Shown here: positions 7,272 through 16,642 of the stretch, in pieces
Layout: each line of letters begins with the position of its first letter
How positions within the stretch are numbered: the stretch's first letter is position 1
From: Chryseobacterium indologenes
GTDB taxonomy: Bacteria; Bacteroidota; Bacteroidia; Flavobacteriales; Weeksellaceae
Assembly (NCBI RefSeq): GCF_001295265.1
Contig: NZ_LJOD01000001.1
Coordinates: forward strand, 844,705 to 908,704
Direction of reading: 5' to 3'
Length of the DNA stretch: 64,000 nt
Notes under the pieces: generated by a model
Database searches by the model: none
The model's input: only the letters and a program-made list of their open reading frames with translations
Told to the model about the DNA's origin: nothing
Made by a program: the position numbers and the translations under genes

Positions 7272-10200
7272 CTTTCTTCTTATTTTCAAGTTTCGCAAAG
7301 AATATATACAGTCCCGGAATGACTACCAGCCCGAAAATAGTTCCAATAAGCATCCCGCCTGCCGCTGCCGTACCGATGGAACGGTTTCCGACTGCACCGG
7401 CACCTGAAGCAATGCACAACGGAATAAGTCCTGCCACAAAGGCAAAGGAAGTCATCAGGATCGGGCGTAAACGCTGTCTGGCTCCTTCAATAGCAGCAGG
7501 AATAATATCGTAGCCTTCTTTGTTTCTGGCTACAGCAAATTCCACAATCAGAATGGCATTTTTAGCAAGCAGCCCGATCAGCATGACAAGAGCAACCTGT
7601 GCGTAGATATTGTTATCCAGCCCTGTCAGCACCAACGCAATGTAAGATCCGAAAATACCTGTCGGAAGGCTTAAAAGCACCGGCATCGGAAGCAGAAAGC
7701 TTTCATACTGTGCAGCCAGCAGAAGGTATACGAATAAAAGACAGATCAGGAAGATATAAACCGTCTGGTTACCGGAAAGGATCTCTTCTCGCGTCATCCC
7801 GGACCATTCAATATCAAAACCTCTCGGAAGTGTTTCCTTGGCTACTCTTTCAACGGCTGCAATAGCATCCCCGGAGCTGTATCCGTCCGCAGGTTCTCCG
7901 TTGATCATTGCTGACATATACATATTATACCTCGTCAGGACTTCCGGTCCGTATACTTTTTCAATGGTAATGAAGGTAGAGAAAGGTACCATTTCACCTT
8001 TGTCATTTTTAAGATACAAATTCAGGATACTTTCCGGGGTATCCCTGTGTTCAGGACTTGCCTGCACCATTACCTTATACATCTGGCTGAAGCGAATAAA
8101 GTTGGTGGCATAATAGGATCCCAGCATTGTCTGTAAAGTGGACATTGCATTGTCTACCGAAATCCCTTTTTTTGCCGCCATATCATAATCCATATTGATC
8201 ATGTACTGCGGGAAAGTAGCATCAAAACTGGTGAAATTATTCTGCAGCTCAGGGGCTTCATTCAGTTTTTTGACAAAATCTTTGGTGATTTTATCCGTAT
8301 TTTCAATTGTTCCTCCGGTTCTGTCCAGTAAACGAAGTTCAAAACCACTTGTATTTCCGAATCCCGGAACCGTAGGCGGCGCGAAGATCTCAATCTGGGC
8401 ATCAGCAATGCCTTTTGTCTTATCAGAGAGTTCTGCGATGAGGTCATTCACAGAGATATTCCTTTCTTTCCAGTCTTTAAGGTTGATCATTGCCATTCCG
8501 TAGGAAGATCCCGCAATTTCCGTTACAATACTGTATCCGGCAAGGGTTGTTACGTTTTCTACCCCTTCAATTTTTTTGGCAATACCCGTTACTTCATCCA
8601 GAACCTTTTCAGTTCTTTCAACCGTAGCCCCCTGTGGGGTGGTAACACTTACATATACCATTCCCTGATCTTCCATCGGGATAAATCCGGTTGGGAGGAA
8701 CCTGCTGGTAACTCCTGTCAGAAAGATAAATAAAAACAGGAGCCCAAAAGTAACCACTGTGCGGGTGGCAAATTTTGAAAGGATTCCTACATAGCGGTCT
8801 GTCAGTTTTTCAAAACCTTTATTGAAGCTCCGGAAAAACCTGTCGATAACTGTTTTCTTTTTATCATGTTGATGAGGTTTTAGAATAATGGCACATAGCG
8901 CAGGAGTAAGGGTTAATGCATTTACCCCCGAGATGACGATACTTATTGCCAATGTCAGGGAGAACTGGCGGTAAAAAACTCCTACCGGACCATCCAGAAA
9001 TGCTACCGGAATAAATACTGCCGACATCACAATGGTAATAGCCACTACTGCTCCTGCAATCTCTTTGGTTGCGCTGATTGTGGCTTCCAGGGGCATCATT
9101 CCTTCCTCCATCTTCACGTGAACTGCTTCAACAACTACAATTGCGTTATCCACCACAATCCCGATTGCAAGAACGAGAGCAAATAAGGTTAATAGATTTA
9201 CCGAGAAATCCAGCATACTCATAAAAGCAAAGGTTCCTACCAGCGCAACAGGTACCGCAAGAACAGGAATCAAAGTGGAACGCCAGTCCTGAAGGAAAAT
9301 AAACACTACAATTCCCACCAGAATAAACGCTTCGATAAGGGTAATCAGTACTGCACTGATGGAGGCATCCAGAAATCGGGAAACATCATAAGCCATATTG
9401 TATTCCATACCGGGAGGGAAAGAAGTCCCTTTCAGTTCTTCCATTTTGGCTTTTACGCTTTCAATGACTTCAGAGGCATTAGAACCCGGGCGCTGCTTCA
9501 TCATAATAGAGGCCGAAGGTCTTCCGTCTGTTTTGGAAACCATTCCGTAGTTCATAGCCCCGAACTCTACTTTTGCAATATCTTTAAGCTTAAGAATCGT
9601 TCCGTTGACATCAGACCGGATCGGAACTTCTTCGTATTGTTTGGGTTCAAAGAATTTCCCCTTATATTTAATTACATACTGCAGCTGGCTTGAAGTTTTC
9701 CCGGAGGTTTCCCCTACTTTTCCCGGAGCTGCCGAAATATTCTGTTTCTGTAAGGAACCGATTACTTCATCTGCCGAGATATTATAAGCAGCCATCTTCT
9801 GCGGATCCAGCCACACTCTCATAGAGTATTCTTTCTGTCCCATAATTTCCGCACGTCCTACCCCATCAATACGTTTCAGCTCCTGAAGGATGTTTATATC
9901 CGTAAAATTATAGATGAACTGTTCATCCTGGCTGGGATCTGTACTGGTAATATTAAGGTACATCAGCATACTGTTTACCTCTTTTTCCGTAGTCACTCCC
10001 GCCCGGATTACTTCTTCCGGAAGTTCATCAAGGATGGTGGTCACCCTGTTCTGGACGTTTACTGCCGCCACATCGGGATCTGTTCCCACTTCAAAGAAAA
10101 CCTGAATCAGGGTAAGCCCGTCATTGGAGGTTACTGTTGACATATACGTCATTCCGGGAACCCCGTTGATGGCCCGTTCTAAAGGAAGCGCCACCGCATT

Positions 10201-10374
10201 GGCCGATACTTCGGCATTGGCTCCTGTATATTTTGCGGTTACCGTTACAGAAGGAGGTACAATATCAGGAAACTGTGTAATAGGCATCTTCATCAATGCC
10301 ATAATTCCCAGCAGTACGAATACAATGGAAATAACCAACGAAAGAACCTTTCGTCTTATAAACATTTCTACCAT
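7252..10374 (-). CDS. RND efflux pump permease (HAE1/AcrB family)
   Basis: Inner-membrane proton-driven multidrug exporter, 1040 aa, the standard length. It begins MVEMFIRRKVLSLVIS, with the first helix followed by the large periplasmic porter loop (about 35-330), a cluster of helices containing GIVVDNAIVVVEA with the proton-relay Asp of helix 4, a second periplasmic loop, and the C-terminal helix bundle with LLAKNAILIVEFA. The gene sits between its adaptor (upstream) and outer-membrane channel (downstream). Substrates cannot be read from the sequence. ATG at 10365 is an alternative start. Confidence 0.97.
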   Translation of the reverse strand: MVEMFIRRKVLSLVISIVFVLLGIMALMKMPITQFPDIVPPSVTVTAKYTGANAEVSANAVALPLERAINGVPGMTYMSTVTSNDGLTLIQVFFEVGTDPDVAAVNVQNRVTTILDELPEEVIRAGVTTEKEVNSMLMYLNITSTDPSQDEQFIYNFTDINILQELKRIDGVGRAEIMGQKEYSMRVWLDPQKMAAYNISADEVIGSLQKQNISAAPGKVGETSGKTSSQLQYVIKYKGKFFEPKQYEEVPIRSDVNGTILKLKDIAKVEFGAMNYGMVSKTDGRPSASIMMKQRPGSNASEVIESVKAKMEELKGTSFPPGMEYNMAYDVSRFLDASISAVLITLIEAFILVGIVVFIFLQDWRSTLIPVLAVPVALVGTFAFMSMLDFSVNLLTLFALVLAIGIVVDNAIVVVEAVHVKMEEGMMPLEATISATKEIAGAVVAITIVMSAVFIPVAFLDGPVGVFYRQFSLTLAISIVISGVNALTLTPALCAIILKPHQHDKKKTVIDRFFRSFNKGFEKLTDRYVGILSKFATRTVVTFGLLFLFIFLTGVTSRFLPTGFIPMEDQGMVYVSVTTPQGATVERTEKVLDEVTGIAKKIEGVENVTTLAGYSIVTEIAGSSYGMAMINLKDWKERNISVNDLIAELSDKTKGIADAQIEIFAPPTVPGFGNTSGFELRLLDRTGGTIENTDKITKDFVKKLNEAPELQNNFTSFDATFPQYMINMDYDMAAKKGISVDNAMSTLQTMLGSYYATNFIRFSQMYKVMVQASPEHRDTPESILNLYLKNDKGEMVPFSTFITIEKVYGPEVLTRYNMYMSAMINGEPADGYSSGDAIAAVERVAKETLPRGFDIEWSGMTREEILSGNQTVYIFLICLLFVYLLLAAQYESFLLPMPVLLSLPTGIFGSYIALVLTGLDNNIYAQVALVMLIGLLAKNAILIVEFAVARNKEGYDIIPAAIEGARQRLRPILMTSFAFVAGLIPLCIASGAGAVGNRSIGTAAAGGMLIGTIFGLVVIPGLYIFFAKLENKKKDEKIKA

Positions 10375-10398
10375 GGTAAGTTGATTTAAAGATGAAGG

Positions 10399-11487
10399 TT
10401 AATATTTCTTTTTGATTTTGATGACTTCTCCGTCTTTTAAAGACTGTGTTCCTTCATAAATGATTACATCTCCTTTTTTAAGGCCGCTTTCCACCATATA
10501 AGAATCTCTTAAAGTGGTTCCGATCTTAATACTCGTCATTTTTACTTTATTCTGCTTATCTACGACAAATACATAGGTTTTGTCCTGGATAGAAAATGTT
10601 GATTTCTGCGGAATCAGGATGGCATTATCCTGCTGTTCGGAAATAATAAGCTTCCCTGAAGTACCATGCTTGATGAGGCGGTCCGGGTTTGGGAAGAGTA
10701 CTTTATACCGGATGGAACCTGTAGTTCTGTCGATTTCCCCTTCGGCTGTTTTTAATGCTCCATTAAACTGATAATTGACTCCGTTAGGAAGGGTAAGCTC
10801 AATTTTCTGGTGGTTTCCGATCTTATCATTCGCCAAAAGTTCAAAATAGAGATTCTCGGGGATGGAAAAATAAGCATACACTTCGTTCAGCTGTGAAAGT
10901 GTGGTGAGCAGGGTACCGTTTTCCACGAGACTTCCGTCTTTGTGGGGGATTACATCAATCACCCCGTCAAAAGGGGCCGTAATTTTTGTAAAGCTGATCT
11001 TTTGTAAAACAGTTCTTCGTTCGGCATCAGCGTAGGCATATTTTGCTTTGGCTGATGAAAGCCTGGCCTTGACCATTTCCAGCTCATTATTGGCCACAAA
11101 TTTCTTGGCATGAAGGCTCTGGATCTGTTTCAGCTCTACTTCTGCAATGCGTACATCGGCATCAGCCTGCTTCAGAGCGGCATCGGCTTTCAGCAGATCC
11201 ATCTGCAGTTCAGCATCGTTGATCTTGAATAGGGGCTGCCCCTGGTGAACAAACTGGCCCTCGTTGACATAAATATGCTGAATAATCCCGCCAATTCTGG
11301 AGCGGATATCCACATTTTTCTTAGCCTGAATATCGGTTACGAACTGGTTATTGACAAGCGTATCTTTTTCTTTGATTTCCAGTACGGGAACTTCTTTTTC
11401 TTTATTTCTGTTTTTTTGGGTGCCTTTACTGCATGACACAGCGAATAATATTGCAAGCATGCAAATTATTACGTTTTTAGAATACAT
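10399..11487 (-). CDS. RND efflux periplasmic adaptor lipoprotein (AcrA/MexA type)
   Basis: Membrane fusion protein of 362 aa linking the pump to its outer-membrane channel. The N-terminal signal ends in the lipobox AVSC with Cys19, so it is probably anchored in the inner membrane. A biotinyl-lipoyl half (DIRSRIGGIIQHIYVNEGQFVHQGQPLF), a helical hairpin (about 95-165), the second lipoyl half (ITAPFDGVIDVIPHKDGSLV) and a beta-barrel domain follow in order. It lies 24 bases before the pump gene and is the first recognisable efflux gene of the operon. Confidence 0.95.
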   Translation of the reverse strand: MYSKNVIICMLAILFAVSCSKGTQKNRNKEKEVPVLEIKEKDTLVNNQFVTDIQAKKNVDIRSRIGGIIQHIYVNEGQFVHQGQPLFKINDAELQMDLLKADAALKQADADVRIAEVELKQIQSLHAKKFVANNELEMVKARLSSAKAKYAYADAERRTVLQKISFTKITAPFDGVIDVIPHKDGSLVENGTLLTTLSQLNEVYAYFSIPENLYFELLANDKIGNHQKIELTLPNGVNYQFNGALKTAEGEIDRTTGSIRYKVLFPNPDRLIKHGTSGKLIISEQQDNAILIPQKSTFSIQDKTYVFVVDKQNKVKMTSIKIGTTLRDSYMVESGLKKGDVIIYEGTQSLKDGEVIKIKKKY

Positions 11488-11545
11488 CTTAAATTGTTTA
11501 AGTTATAAAAATTCGTTAAAATAAATTGGTTTTCAACAACTTAAA

Positions 11546-11878
11546 CTAATACAACTGGAGGAGATGGAGAAAAGATTTTACGCCACAGATAGATGAAACG
11601 GCAATATCCGGAAGTGTAATTTTTGAAGTAATTTTTTCAATTACAGAAAAGTCTCCGGATGCTTCCTCAATTTTACGGGCTGCATTTTTTACAATTTTTG
11701 AAACTGTAGACACGGCATGCGTGTTCATGTCTGTTTCTTCGTAGAAATCGAGAATATGAACATTACCTATCTGAGGTACACAGGGAACATTCGGCAATGA
11801 TTTTTCTGCCCATTTCGAATTGAAAAGGGTAAAAACCAACATGAAATAAAAAAAGATAAATGACCTCAGACCTGCCAT
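11546..11878 (-). CDS. Small unknown protein upstream of efflux operon
   Basis: A 110-aa ORF I do not recognise. The N-terminus (MAGLRSFIFFYFMLVFTLF) is a hydrophobic signal or anchor. The middle carries acidic DFYEETD followed by a basic/helical stretch, and there are two cysteines (CVPQ and ICGV). It lies 58 bases upstream of the adaptor gene on the same strand, and a TAnnTTTG-type -7 box (CAAAATTA on the plus strand, 11921-11928) sits about 40 bases before its ATG. That arrangement suggests a real leader gene of the efflux operon. A spurious ORF remains possible. Confidence 0.45.
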   Translation of the reverse strand: MAGLRSFIFFYFMLVFTLFNSKWAEKSLPNVPCVPQIGNVHILDFYEETDMNTHAVSTVSKIVKNAARKIEEASGDFSVIEKITSKITLPDIAVSSICGVKSFLHLLQLY

Positions 11879-12110
11879 GTCAAAAGAATACTTAGTTTTT
11901 CAGTAAAAACAATAGTTTCGCAAAATTATGGATTTCAGATGAGGTTTATGGCCTTTTAAATGTTAAAAAAACTTAAACAATCAGGGTTTTGCCAGAAAAG
12001 AGCTTTGGGGGATATTTAAAAGCCTTATTTATATGTCCAGGGAAAAGCCTTTTAACCACAACAGCTTTACATTTTGGTAATTTCAGCTGAGAACTTTGTA
12101 CATTAAACCT

Positions 12111-12794
12111 TTATTTATACTGTTGGAAAATTCCAAAATCGGTAGGTGTCCACAGCGCTGCTTTCTGTCCGGCTGCTTTCAGGGCATCGTTTGACCAGGT
12201 ATTGCAGGTATACAGGAAGCTGTACGTTCCCTTGGCATCATAGAACGCATCATGATCATCATAAACTGCATTGGTAGGAATCAGGATAAAATTTCCGTTC
12301 TGATCCCTGTCGAACTTATCTTCCACAAACTTCACCAGATTTTTGTACTGATTTCTGCTGATCATGATCATTTTGCAGTCATCCCCTTCTTTCATGGTTC
12401 TGTAATAGGTACAGTGCATGGCTGATTCACTCATCCAGAAAGCGGCTTTCACGGCTGTTGAGAATTTAAGGTCGGCCCAGGTTGGTGTATCCAGATAAAA
12501 TCCTTTATCTCCCCATCCTACTCCAATATAGCTGTAATCTGTTTTTTTGGATTTTATATTGTCAAAGGGAATTTTCCGGCTCCAGTCCTGAAGATCATTT
12601 TTTACAGGCATCACAATGTCAGTGTGCACTCCGTTGGTATAAATATAGATGGGAATCACCTTTTCCTGTCCGTCATCTTTGGCAGAAACGGATATGAACG
12701 GGAGTGCAAGACCTAATGCAATATATAGAATTACAATTCCCAAAATTACGCCTACGGTTTTCAGGATATACATTACTATCATTTTCACAGTCAT
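12111..12794 (-). CDS. TIGR02117/DUF2459-family membrane-anchored protein
   Basis: A 227-aa protein with one N-terminal transmembrane helix (about 7-33) and an extracytoplasmic domain. The pattern IYIYTNGVHTDIVMPV, the YIGVGWGDKGFY segment and the C-terminal TCNTWSNDALKAAG match the DUF2459 (TIGR02117) family, where conserved His and Cys suggest a papain-like (NlpC-like) fold. The biochemical role is unknown. It stands alone. An ATG at codon 5 is an alternative start. Confidence 0.82.
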   Translation of the reverse strand: MTVKMIVMYILKTVGVILGIVILYIALGLALPFISVSAKDDGQEKVIPIYIYTNGVHTDIVMPVKNDLQDWSRKIPFDNIKSKKTDYSYIGVGWGDKGFYLDTPTWADLKFSTAVKAAFWMSESAMHCTYYRTMKEGDDCKMIMISRNQYKNLVKFVEDKFDRDQNGNFILIPTNAVYDDHDAFYDAKGTYSFLYTCNTWSNDALKAAGQKAALWTPTDFGIFQQYK

Positions 12795-12833
12795 GTTTTA
12801 ATAAAATTTAATCTGTAATTTTCCGTAAAAGTA

Positions 12834-12864
12834 TTTGTTTTAATCGGAAAAATGAGTATATTTA
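12834..12864 (+). promoter_or_regulatory. Bacteroidota-type promoter for a tiny basic ORF
   Basis: TTTG (12834-12837) and TATATTTA (12857-12864) are separated by 19 bases, which is the preferred spacing of the Bacteroidota -33/-7 elements; the -7 box deviates from TAnnTTTG only in its last base. Transcription would start near 12870, about 15 bases before the ATG of the 26-codon ORF. Confidence 0.5.
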
Positions 12865-12884
12865 GTTACGAAATATTCACAAAT

Positions 12885-12965
12885 ATGCGTAAAAATACTA
12901 AATCACAAAAAAGATTTAAAATAAGAGTAAAAACAGCTCCTAAAAGAGTACAAAAAAAGCGTTGA
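12885..12965 (+). CDS. Tiny, highly basic 26-aa protein
   Basis: ATG at 12885 to TGA at 12963-12965 encodes 26 residues, of which 12 are Lys or Arg (it begins MRKNTKSQKR and ends KKR) and none is acidic. That composition is typical of very small ribosomal or RNA-binding proteins rather than random AT-rich DNA. A well-spaced promoter lies directly upstream and the gene is divergent from the DUF2459 gene. I cannot name it. A Bacteroidota-specific ribosomal protein is a plausible identity but is inference. Confidence 0.5.
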   Translation: MRKNTKSQKRFKIRVKTAPKRVQKKR

Positions 12966-13147
12966 TTTTCTGTGGGACCTTAGTCTCCTGAAAGTCAATT
13001 TTTCTTTTTGGGAAAGATGCTGTAAAAGATTCTTTACCGTATTAAATCTAACCTCTTTAAGACTGAAAACTTAAGGAATGGACGATTAACCTTTTATATT
13101 TTGGAAGCACAAAATTCCAGACGAGGGAGCGTCCGCAGCAATCCAGA
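12966..13147. other. Short intergenic region, no recognised content
   Basis: Sequence between the tiny basic ORF and the convergent queG gene. It has no clear hairpin terminator or ORF. Confidence 0.4.
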
Positions 13148-14101
13148 CTAATTTTTACCCGAATATTTTTCCAGGAACTCAATATTTCGCTTAAGACCTG
13201 CAAATTTGGTTCTTTTTACGGGAGATTTTCTGAAGATGCCTGAGAATATTTCCTGAGTAATTTCTTTCCACTCTTCTTTTTTGAAGTTTTTCAAGGCTTC
13301 ATTGGGAGTAAATCTGTTCTGCTGATGAGGTGCTGAGAACCGGTTCCACGGGCATACATCCTGACAGATGTCACATCCGAACATCCAGTCTTCCATTTTA
13401 TTTTTAAAATGATCAGGAATTTCATTCTTCAGCTCTATGGTTGCATAGGAAATACAGCGGCTTCCGTCAATGATCTTTTCAGATACAATGGCATCTGTGG
13501 GACAGGCATCAATACATTTTCTGCAGGTTCCGCAGTGATCCGTCACCGCATGGTCCGGAACAAGTTCAAGATCGCAGATAATTTCTGCCAGAAAGTAAAA
13601 GGAGCCGTTCTGTTTGGTGATCAGATTGGCATTTTTTCCTACCCAGCCTATTCCCGATTTTCTGGCCCAGCTTCTTTCAAGTACGGGTGCCGAATCTACA
13701 AAAACCCTGAATCCGAATTCCCCTATTTCTTCCTGAAGCTCTGCCACCATTTCACGAAGAATTTCTTTAACCACTTCATGATAGTCTTCTGCATAAGCAT
13801 ATTTGGAGATTTTGTAGTTCTCCAGTGCCGGGATTTTTTCTTCCGGGAAATAGTTATAGGAAAGCGAGATTACCGATCTGGAGCCTTCCACCAGCAACCT
13901 TGGATCTAACCTTTTGTCAAAATGATTCTCCATGTATTTCATCTCGCCATGGAAATTATTTTTAAGCCATTTCTCAAGATTAGGGGCGTCTTCTTCCAGG
14001 AAATCAGCTTTTGAAATACCGCAACTCTGAAATCCAAAACGTTCTGCTTTGGATTTAATCAGCTGTGAGTATTTTTCGGCACCGGTATTCAGGATTTCCA
14101 C
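13148..14101 (-). CDS. queG: Epoxyqueuosine reductase
   Basis: Cobalamin- and iron-sulfur-dependent enzyme for the last step of queuosine tRNA modification (epoxyqueuosine to queuosine). The 317-aa product has the QueG N-terminal domain, the catalytic Asp in [12 protein letters not shown] (Asp136), and two [4Fe-4S] motifs, [12 protein letters not shown] (190-201) and CDICQDVCP (243-251). Length is normal for the short Bacteroidota form. The only usable start is a GTG at 14101; an in-frame stop lies just upstream. A possible -7 box (CAAAATTA on the plus strand, 14106-14113) touches the start, implying an almost leaderless mRNA. The B12 dependence links loosely with the cobalamin uptake locus near 36 kb. 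Confidence 0.95.
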   Translation of the reverse strand: MEILNTGAEKYSQLIKSKAERFGFQSCGISKADFLEEDAPNLEKWLKNNFHGEMKYMENHFDKRLDPRLLVEGSRSVISLSYNYFPEEKIPALENYKISKYAYAEDYHEVVKEILREMVAELQEEIGEFGFRVFVDSAPVLERSWARKSGIGWVGKNANLITKQNGSFYFLAEIICDLELVPDHAVTDHCGTCRKCIDACPTDAIVSEKIIDGSRCISYATIELKNEIPDHFKNKMEDWMFGCDICQDVCPWNRFSAPHQQNRFTPNEALKNFKKEEWKEITQEIFSGIFRKSPVKRTKFAGLKRNIEFLEKYSGKN

Positions 14102-14434
14102 TCTGCAAAATTAAGATTATTTTATCAATGTTGGATTGAAGGAGAAGCTGACGGGAGTGCAGATTTCTTTTTGGAAGCGAAGATGATGTATAGATGATAT
14201 TAATTTTTTAGATTAGCCGTTTGAATTTTTAAGAAGCAGAACATCAACTTTACTTATTCAATAAAGCGGAAGGATAACTGTTTTTTGTTTTTATTAAAGC
14301 TGTTTCATAAAAATACTCTGCCGGAAACATAACCGCTTTTCCGTAAGGCTTTTCAAAATTTGAATGTGGAAGAAAGTTTTCAGAAAAAATTGCGTATTTT
14401 CGTTCTTATTTTTAATAATTAAAATTAAACAGTT
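14102..14434. other. Divergent intergenic region
   Basis: About 330 bases between queG (minus) and the rhodanese gene (plus). It holds the putative queG -7 box at 14106-14113 and presumably the rhodanese promoter (TATTTTCG near 14393). No other structure is recognised. Confidence 0.4.
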
Positions 14435-14734
14435 ATGTCTTTAATAGAAGTAATACAATCAGGAAATTATGAGCTGATCGATGTTCGTGAACCCATGGAA
14501 CTTGAAATGGACGGGAATATTGAAGGGGCAAAAAATATTCCTCTTGGTGAAGTAGAAGATAGAAAAGAAGAAATCTTATCAATTGAAAAGCCGGTGATCT
14601 TATTCTGCAGAAGTGGAAACAGAAGCGGAAAAGCATTGGAATATCTTAACAGCCAGGGCTTGAAAGACGGTTATAACGGCGGAGGCTGGGCTGAGCTGAA
14701 AGCTGTATTGGACGCAAATCAGGGAACTTTTTAA
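14435..14734 (+). CDS. Single-domain rhodanese-like protein
   Basis: A 99-aa cytoplasmic sulfurtransferase-type protein. It has the rhodanese N-terminal signature LIDVREPMELEMDGNIEGAKNIP (split over residues 15-38) and the active-site loop CRSGNRSG with the persulfide cysteine. Small rhodaneses of this kind deliver or relay sulfane sulfur, but the acceptor is not evident. The stop codon is embedded in a hairpin terminator, so it is probably transcribed alone. Confidence 0.92.
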   Translation: MSLIEVIQSGNYELIDVREPMELEMDGNIEGAKNIPLGEVEDRKEEILSIEKPVILFCRSGNRSGKALEYLNSQGLKDGYNGGGWAELKAVLDANQGTF

Positions 14735-14748
14735 AAGTTCCTTTTTTT
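14723..14748 (+). terminator. Intrinsic terminator overlapping rhodanese stop
   Basis: GGAACTT and AAGTTCC pair across the TAA stop codon, followed by seven T residues (14742-14748), a compact Rho-independent terminator. Confidence 0.75.
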
Positions 14749-14761
14749 ATCTTACTAAGCC

Positions 14762-15379
14762 ATGGACCTGAAAAAAATATTTGAACAGCTTTGTCTTTCA
14801 TTTACAAAAGATGAGAACCTTATCAGTTCGCTGTGGCGGGAAATTGAAACTCAGTATTCTGAAAAAGGCAGATATTATCATAATCTTCTTCATCTTGAAA
14901 ATATGATTCATGAACTGACTGCCGTAAGAAATAAAATCTCCGGTTTTGATGAGGTCCTTTTTTCCGTATTCTATCATGATGTTATTTATGATGCTTCTTC
15001 AAAGTCCAATGAAGAAAAAAGCGCAGCATACGCTGTACCACGGCTTGAACAACTGGGGCTCTCCCCAGGCCGAATTTTAAAAGTTAAAGATCAGATTCTT
15101 TCAACAAAAACCCATCAGAAATCGAATGATCATGATACCAACTATCTTCTGGATGCTGATCTTTCGGTTTTGGGAAAAGATCCGGAAACCTATTTCAGTT
15201 ACAGCCGGAAAATCCGTAAAGAATACTCCATCTATCCTGATTTTCTCTATCAACCCGGACGAAAGAAAGTGTTGAAACATTTCCTGAAGCTCGACCAAAT
15301 TTTTAAAACAGAAGAATTCAAAAACCTGTATGAAGCTCAGGCTATAGAGAATATAAAAGCTGAACTTCAGATGCTTTAA
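14762..15379 (+). CDS. HD-superfamily predicted metal-dependent phosphohydrolase
   Basis: A 205-aa protein of the COG4339 type. The metal-binding HD pattern appears as YHNLLHLENM and FYHDVIYD in the first third, followed by the NEEKSA and LLDADLSVLG segments typical of this family. The substrate is unknown. The gene begins 27 bases after the rhodanese stop but beyond its terminator, so it likely has its own promoter or depends on read-through. Confidence 0.85.
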   Translation: MDLKKIFEQLCLSFTKDENLISSLWREIETQYSEKGRYYHNLLHLENMIHELTAVRNKISGFDEVLFSVFYHDVIYDASSKSNEEKSAAYAVPRLEQLGLSPGRILKVKDQILSTKTHQKSNDHDTNYLLDADLSVLGKDPETYFSYSRKIRKEYSIYPDFLYQPGRKKVLKHFLKLDQIFKTEEFKNLYEAQAIENIKAELQML

Positions 15380-15475
15380 TTTTAAAGTTTTTGCCGGGTA
15401 ATCTTTATTATAGCAGGATCAGGAATCAGAACTATTTTTATTGTAAATTAGTGTGAACAAAAATATGCACCTGCC

Positions 15476-16084
15476 ATGAAAAAACTCTCTGCCATTGCTG
15501 TCATTCTCATTATTACAGGCCTTTCAGGCGGTATCCTGTATGCATTTCTGGGAAATCCTTTTGGTTCAAAATCTGAATTTGACAAGGTGGATCAATCCAA
15601 TGACAAAATCATCAGTATGTTCAATGCACAGGTAGATCAGCAGATTGAAAATCATACGCAAAGCACAATGTATCCCGGATATATAAGTGAAAGCCGCCAA
15701 AATACAGTCAATTATTTAAAATCCATCAAAACTATTGAAAGTTATGCCCGCTATGGTGTACAGTCCACCCAGCCCAGAAATTACCTGGAGCTTAATATTA
15801 CATTTAATGATGGTACAACAGCCAAAGGGTTGTATACGGGGCACTCCTGTTCAGGGTATATAGGTCCATGCCTGTTGATGAAGGTAGAAATGAATGACGG
15901 GAAAGCTGTGAAGGTGTTTACCAACGGGCAGGAGAAAAAAGGTTCCCCGGACTGGATCATTCCGGATCTCGATATCCTGATAGGAAAAGCCATTTCTTAC
16001 GATATGGGCAGAAACCGGCAAAACTATTTTCCACCTGAAAAAAATCAGCAGGATTTTGATAAAGAATGGGAAAACAGGAAGTAA
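15476..16084 (+). CDS. Unknown exported or membrane-anchored protein
   Basis: A 202-aa protein I do not recognise. It starts with a signal-anchor (MKKLSAIAVILIITGLSGGI) and continues with a soluble extracytoplasmic part rich in polar residues. Two cysteines sit in GHSCSGYIGPCLLMKVE near residues 121-137 and could form a disulfide. The C-terminus is acidic/basic and flexible. No neighbour gives a clue; it converges on a small HExxH-motif protein. Confidence 0.65.
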   Translation: MKKLSAIAVILIITGLSGGILYAFLGNPFGSKSEFDKVDQSNDKIISMFNAQVDQQIENHTQSTMYPGYISESRQNTVNYLKSIKTIESYARYGVQSTQPRNYLELNITFNDGTTAKGLYTGHSCSGYIGPCLLMKVEMNDGKAVKVFTNGQEKKGSPDWIIPDLDILIGKAISYDMGRNRQNYFPPEKNQQDFDKEWENRK

Positions 16085-16091
16085 ACAGCAG

Positions 16092-16418
16092 CTACAGGTA
16101 TTTTCTGAAATTCCAGAGCTTTCTTTTTTTGAGATAGCTCAAATCCGACTCATTGGTATAGGCTTCTCTTTCAAATGAAATTCTTCTGTAGGCCAGATAT
16201 CCGTTTTTTAATCTGAAAAACCAGTAGTAATATTCAATAACATATACTATATAGAAGAAAATAACCAACAGCTCCATCTGCTGTCTTAAATGGATTCTTT
16301 CGTGATTGATAAGTATTTTATTTTCCTTATCTTCGGGTTTCCTAATAAAGATAAAAGGAAAGAGAGTAATGCCGTTAATTTTAAGTTTTTTTAATGGCTT
16401 TTGGCATACAATTATCAT
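16092..16418 (-). CDS. Small membrane protein with HExxH motif
   Basis: A 108-aa protein containing HERIHLRQQ (an HExxH zinc-protease-like motif) followed by a hydrophobic helix (MELLVIFFYIVYVIEYYYW). This resembles the minimal core of M48/M56-type membrane metallopeptidases, but the protein lacks the usual additional helices and the third zinc ligand is uncertain; FEREAY downstream could supply a Glu. Whether it is active is open. It is divergent from the DUF5522 gene. Confidence 0.6.
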   Translation of the reverse strand: MIIVCQKPLKKLKINGITLFPFIFIRKPEDKENKILINHERIHLRQQMELLVIFFYIVYVIEYYYWFFRLKNGYLAYRRISFEREAYTNESDLSYLKKRKLWNFRKYL

Positions 16419-16455
16419 ATAACAAATATAAAGTTTTTTTGACTTAGAGATTTAA

Positions 16456-16641
<186 letters not shown>

Positions 16642-16642
16642 A

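Noticed and set aside
13409..13909. Plus-strand ORF of 166 codons opposite queG
   Set aside because: Antisense shadow; queG motifs are complete on the other strand.
16092..16418. HERIH motif as a full M56 antirepressor-like peptidase
   Set aside because: The protein is only 108 aa, lacks the multi-helix membrane domain and has no BlaI partner, so I kept it as an unknown small protein with an HExxH motif.
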